From Mucilaginibacter arboris (GTDB lineage: Bacteria; Bacteroidota; Bacteroidia; Sphingobacteriales; Sphingobacteriaceae): 64,000 nt of DNA. The DNA is taken from NCBI RefSeq assembly GCF_009754915.1, contig NZ_WPIK01000002.1, positions 271,350 through 335,349 on the forward strand, written 5' to 3'. Within the stretch, counting starts at the first letter, position 1. Each line of letters begins with the position of its first letter. Both the position numbers and the translations under genes were made by a program. Under the pieces are notes generated by a model that saw nothing but the letters and a program-made list of their open reading frames with translations, searched no databases and was not told the DNA's origin. Shown piece by piece: positions 60,590 to 64,000 of the stretch.

Positions 60590-62863
60590 TTAGGCTACAT
60601 TTTTTTGTTGCCTGCGGATGATATTCAAAGCACCGCCTGCTTTAAACCATTCGATCTGCTGTGCATTGTAAGTATGGTTTACCGGGAAAGATTCCTGAGA
60701 ACCATCTGCATGATGCAAAACAATAGTTAACTGACTGCCTGGCGCAAACTGATTTAAGCCGGTGATGTCAAAAGTATCATCTTCCAAAATTTTGTTGTAA
60801 TCTTCTTTATCTGCAAAAGTTAAGGCCAGCATACCTTGTTTTTTCAGGTTGGTTTCGTGGATACGGGCAAAAGATTTTACCAGAATTGCACGAACACCTA
60901 AGTGACGAGGTTCCATTGCAGCGTGTTCGCGGGATGAACCTTCTCCGTAATTTTCATCACCAACAACAATACTTCCTATTCCTGCTGCTTTATAAGCGCG
61001 TTGCGTTGCCGGAACCGGACCATATTCGCCTGTTAATTCGTTTTTAACAGTGTCAGATTTTAGGTTGAAGAAATTGATGGCACCAATCAGCATATTATTG
61101 GAAATATTATCCAGGTGGCCACGGTATTTCAGCCACGGTCCAGCCATCGAAATATGGTCAGTTGTACATTTTCCTTTAGCTTTGATCAGCAATTTTAAAC
61201 CTAAAATATCTGTGCCTTCCCATGCTTTAAACGGATCAAGCAACTGTAAACGATCGGAATCCGGACGAACTTTTACTTCAACCGTACTGCCATCTACAGC
61301 AGGCGCCAAATAACCGGCATCTTCTACGGCAAAACCTTTAATCGGCATTTCGATACCTTGCGGCTCGTCTAATTTTACCTGCTGTCCGCTTTCATTAGTT
61401 AACGTATCTGTTAACGGATTAAAAGTCAGATCACCGGCAATAGCAAAAGCGGTAACGATTTCCGGAGAGGCTACAAAAGCATGTGTATTCGGGTTACCGT
61501 CATTACGTTTTGCAAAGTTCCGGTTAAAAGAAGTAATGATGGAATTTTTGCGGGTAGGGTCATTGGTATGACGTGCCCACTGGCCAATACACGGCCCGCA
61601 GGCATTTGCCAGGACAACGCCGCCAATCTGATCAAAAGTATTTAAATAACCATCACGGTCAACAGTATAACGAACCAGTTCAGAACCAGGTGTAACTGTA
61701 AATTCAGCCCGCGTTTTTAAGCCTTTATCAATTGCTTGTGTAGCAATAGAAGCGGCACGGGTAATATCTTCGTAAGAAGAATTGGTGCAGGAACCGATCA
61801 AACCAACTTCTAATTGAGATGGCCAGTTGTTTTCTCTTACAGCATCAGCAAATTTAGAGATCGGCCAGGCTAAATCTGGTGTGAACGGACCATTTACATA
61901 AGGCTCCAGTTCAGAAAGGTTAATTTCAATTACCTGGTCAAAATAAGCTTCCGGATTTGCATAAACTTCCGGGTCGCCGGTTAAATATTCTTTAATGGCG
62001 TTTGCTAATTCTGCAATTTCGCCTCTTTCCGTTCCTTGTAAATAAGCTTCGGATTTTTCATCGTAACCAAAAATAGAAGTGGTTGCACCAATTTCCGCGC
62101 CCATATTACAAATGGTTGCTTTTCCGGTTGCTGATATCGAACGCGCACCTTCGCCAAAGTATTCTACAATCGCACCTGTTCCGCCGTTAACGGTTAAGAT
62201 ACCTGCAACTTTCAGGATCACATCCTTAGCAGCAGTCCAGCCAGAAAGTTTTCCGGTTAATTTAACGCCAATCAGTTTCGGGAATTTTAGTTCCCAGGGC
62301 AATCCGGCCATCACATCACAAGCATCGGCACCGCCAACGCCAATTGCAATCATGCCTAAACCGCCGGCATTTGGGGTGTGAGAATCAGTACCGATCATCA
62401 TTCCGCCAGGGAAAGCATAATTTTCTAAAACTACCTGGTGTATAATACCGGCCCCGGGTTTCCAGAAACCAATACCATATTTATTAGAAACAGAAGAAAG
62501 GAAATCGTAAACTTCTTTATTCTGGCTTTTTGCAGTGTCCAAATCTTCCTCAGCACCAATTTTTGCCTGGATCAAGTGATCGCAATGTACGGTTGAAGGA
62601 ACAGCCACTTGCGGCCTGCCAGCCTGCATAAACTGTAATAGGGCCATTTGTGCCGTTGCATCCTGCATCGCTACACGGTCAGGGGCAAAATCTACATAAT
62701 CCACGCCACGTTGAAGTTCGCGTGTAGGGTCACCTGCCGAAAGATGGGAGTATAAAATCTTTTCAGTAAGCGTTAGCGGTTTTCCAACTGCTTTACGAGC
62801 GGCCTCGATACGGCTGCCGTAGCGATTGTAAACCTGCTGAATCATATTTAAATCAAAAGCCAT
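60590..62863 (-). CDS. Aconitate hydratase
   Basis: 757 aa, the mitochondrial-type aconitase. The iron-sulfur cysteines lie in [10 protein letters not shown] and [30 protein letters not shown] and the swivel-domain [11 protein letters not shown] are also seen. It isomerises citrate to isocitrate in the TCA cycle. It has its own terminator. The first ATG ([11 protein letters not shown]) is a normal start. Confidence 0.97.
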   Translation of the reverse strand: MAFDLNMIQQVYNRYGSRIEAARKAVGKPLTLTEKILYSHLSAGDPTRELQRGVDYVDFAPDRVAMQDATAQMALLQFMQAGRPQVAVPSTVHCDHLIQAKIGAEEDLDTAKSQNKEVYDFLSSVSNKYGIGFWKPGAGIIHQVVLENYAFPGGMMIGTDSHTPNAGGLGMIAIGVGGADACDVMAGLPWELKFPKLIGVKLTGKLSGWTAAKDVILKVAGILTVNGGTGAIVEYFGEGARSISATGKATICNMGAEIGATTSIFGYDEKSEAYLQGTERGEIAELANAIKEYLTGDPEVYANPEAYFDQVIEINLSELEPYVNGPFTPDLAWPISKFADAVRENNWPSQLEVGLIGSCTNSSYEDITRAASIATQAIDKGLKTRAEFTVTPGSELVRYTVDRDGYLNTFDQIGGVVLANACGPCIGQWARHTNDPTRKNSIITSFNRNFAKRNDGNPNTHAFVASPEIVTAFAIAGDLTFNPLTDTLTNESGQQVKLDEPQGIEMPIKGFAVEDAGYLAPAVDGSTVEVKVRPDSDRLQLLDPFKAWEGTDILGLKLLIKAKGKCTTDHISMAGPWLKYRGHLDNISNNMLIGAINFFNLKSDTVKNELTGEYGPVPATQRAYKAAGIGSIVVGDENYGEGSSREHAAMEPRHLGVRAILVKSFARIHETNLKKQGMLALTFADKEDYNKILEDDTFDITGLNQFAPGSQLTIVLHHADGSQESFPVNHTYNAQQIEWFKAGGALNIIRRQQKNVA

Positions 62864-63000
62864 TTTATTGATTTTTATTTAGGTGATTAATTATTAAACC
62901 ATCACAGTTTGAGGCGAATCTACAAAAATAACAGCTAAAAGAAGTAGCGGTTTTGCAATTTTGATTTGTTATAAACAAGCTTTTATGTTTAAAATTTCTG

Positions 63001-63091
63001 TTACAGGCTTTTAAATTCATAACCTTGCTGCTGCCAGTATTCCAATGCTTTTGGCAAAGCATATTCCAGTCGCGGCCATGCTTTCAAACTG
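63001..63091 (-). pseudogene. C-terminal remnant, polysaccharide deacetylase-like (copy 1)
   Basis: The minus strand reads LKAWPRLEYALPKALEYW then QQQGYEFKSL and stop. This ending recalls Bacteroidota polysaccharide deacetylases. The rest is cut off where the repeat begins at about 63092. Confidence 0.45.
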
Positions 63092-63175
63092 TCTGTTGGT
63101 TACGGGTTTGTAACCCCGATCTTTTAACCCGGAATTTTTAATCCCATATTTATAAATAGCAATGCTTTTTTACCG
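63092..63175. repeat. Family C-like repeat
   Basis: CGGGTTTGTAACCCCG, then CTTTTAACCCGGAATTTTTA and a decayed family A arm (ATGCTTTTTTACCGG at 63162). A second copy begins at 63946. Confidence 0.65.
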
Positions 63176-63248
63176 GTAATAATTATCATGCAAAATACAA
63201 AAGGAGTACCTATGTTTTTCCTGTTTGCGGGAAAATAATAATCATCCA

Positions 63249-63312
63249 TCACAAACTTTTAAAAACATATCCCAACTGCTGCCAGTATTCTAATCCTTTT
63301 ACCAGGAATTTT
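63249..63312 (-). pseudogene. C-terminal remnant, polysaccharide deacetylase-like (copy 2)
   Basis: The minus strand reads FLVKGLEYWQQLGYVFKSL and stop, clearly related to copy 1 (LEYWQQxGYxFKSL). Confidence 0.45.
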
Positions 63313-63345
63313 TGTCAATTATAACATAAGACGATAAATAGCTTG

Positions 63346-63642
63346 CTATCTTTGTACCCACTTGTCAGGGCTTAGCGAAGTATGAAATACGGCAGAAATG
63401 ACCACCATTTTCAGGACATCGTCCACAATAAAGTGAACCATGAACGGGAACACTTCCAGAACTGCGCAACGAGTGCCATCATAACATATAGCTATTGACT
63501 TCGGCTTACTTCTGATATAAGATACCTTGCCGCGTACCTCTTGCATAAATCGTTTGCCGAGGCCTTTCTGTTTTTCCTCGTACCATTCAGCCGCTATTTT
63601 GATGTCTTGTTTGGCCAAAGGCAATATAATGGCTTTGTACAT
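63346..63642 (-). CDS. RelE/ParE-family toxin
   Basis: 98 aa. MYKAIILPLAKQDIKIAAEWYEEKQKGLGKRFMQEV and the later VHFIVDDVLKMVVISAVFHTSLSPDKW fit the ParE branch of the RelE/ParE superfamily. It begins at the base after the antitoxin stop codon, so the two are one operon. Target (ribosome or gyrase) cannot be told. Confidence 0.9.
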   Translation of the reverse strand: MYKAIILPLAKQDIKIAAEWYEEKQKGLGKRFMQEVRGKVSYIRSKPKSIAICYDGTRCAVLEVFPFMVHFIVDDVLKMVVISAVFHTSLSPDKWVQR

Positions 63643-63873
63643 CTAAAGGTCTTTTTCAATATCTTCCATGGCAGCATCAAAATCCAATGCCTGTGTTGGT
63701 TCGTTCCTGTAATCCTGAAGACGCTTTCCCGCTTCTTCCATCTGCCAAACGGGAATGTCCGTATGCTCCTGTTCAATACCCTTGTATTTACTTTTGAGTT
63801 CGTTCCATTCAGAGATAGGAATGAATACACCGGTAGTCTTTCCCGTATTGTCAGAAATATATTGAAGGCTCAT
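63643..63873 (-). CDS. Antitoxin of the ParE-type pair
   Basis: 76 aa, MSLQYISDNTGKTTGVFIPISEWNELKSKY with a disordered acidic tail (DFDAAMEDIEKDL). This is the common Phd/ParD-like partner of RelE/ParE toxins. It should bind the toxin and repress the operon. Confidence 0.85.
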   Translation of the reverse strand: MSLQYISDNTGKTTGVFIPISEWNELKSKYKGIEQEHTDIPVWQMEEAGKRLQDYRNEPTQALDFDAAMEDIEKDL

Positions 63874-63945
63874 TATGACAAAGATATATCATTTAAGAGT
63901 TAAAATGCAATTCCCTTTGGTTAGTATATGTAGACATGCTGCATT

Positions 63946-64000
63946 GCTGGTTGCGGGTTTTTAACCCCGATCTTTTAACACGGAATTTTTAATCCATATT
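63946..64000. repeat. Family C-like repeat (cut by the window end)
   Basis: GGTTGCGGGTTTTTAACCCC followed by CTTTTAACACGGAATTTTTA, as at 63092. Confidence 0.6.

Larger units (their letters stand above)
62864..63345. other. Gap with two deacetylase-like tails and repeats
   Basis: 482 bp with no intact gene. It contains a partial family A word (62935), two related gene tails (63001-63091 and 63249-63312) and a family C-like repeat with a decayed family A arm (63092-63175). Confidence 0.65.

Noticed and set aside
62865..63062. 65-aa minus-strand frame
   Set aside because: It runs out of frame through the deacetylase-like tail at 63001-63091.

Overview
The window reads as chromosomal DNA of a Bacteroidota bacterium of the Sphingobacteriaceae type (Pedobacter/Mucilaginibacter-like). 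The reasons are a SusC/SusD pair, a T9SS-dependent CHU_C protein with PKD domains, Bacteroidota-only families (DUF5606, the so-called asparagine synthetase B family, a putative porin), moderate GC and TAnnTTTG-like promoter boxes. The genus is inferred; no rRNA or tRNA is present.

Layout. (1) 1-22 kb: a polysaccharide utilization locus with a ROK regulator (cut by the window edge), SusC/SusD, glycosylasparaginase, CutC, a NahK-like N-acetylhexosamine kinase, GH109, GH35 and GH29 hydrolases, a sulfatase with a PA14-like tail, GH20 hexosaminidase and a FucP-type sugar symporter. Together these suit stepwise dismantling of fucosylated, sulfated, GalNAc/GlcNAc/Gal-rich glycoprotein glycans down to GlcNAc-Asn. 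(2) 22-28 kb: a secreted Thr-Gly repeat protein, a secreted AGE-family epimerase with FN3 tail, a GH30-like hydrolase and a YbjJ-like MFS protein. (3) 28-34 kb: a minus-strand operon of papain-like protease, chagasin-like inhibitor and a DUF6345 protein with a possible clan CD-like His/Cys pair, then two uncharacterised membrane proteins. (4) 34-37 kb: an MpaB/DUF2236 protein and P5C dehydrogenase. (5) 37-41.7 kb: a cassette-like run of small same-strand genes (SRPBCC, VOC, two RibD/DHFR-like, DoxX-like, DUF1569) mixed with decayed gene fragments, integron attC-like imperfect palindromes and a direct repeat flanking one gene. (6) 41.9-64 kb: mostly core genes (double thioredoxin redoxin, beta-carbonic anhydrase, DUF1275, LpxK, PNP, porin, PpiB, DUF5606, RlmH, membrane-anchored MutS homologue, GH28, CHU_C protein, aconitase) and a RelE/ParE toxin-antitoxin pair.

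The strongest unexplained signal is a dispersed palindromic element (family A). Its arms are ATGCTTCTTTTATC and the reverse complement GATAAAAGAAGCAT, followed inward by short spacers that change together. About 25 copies or single arms sit in intergenic gaps from one end to the other, commonly 45-90 bp upstream of start codons in the glycan locus, and never between tightly coupled operon genes. Arms also occur inside coding sequences, always in the same frame per orientation (x-A-S-F or I/V-K-E-A). At least four other palindromic repeat families (B to E below) are interleaved with it.
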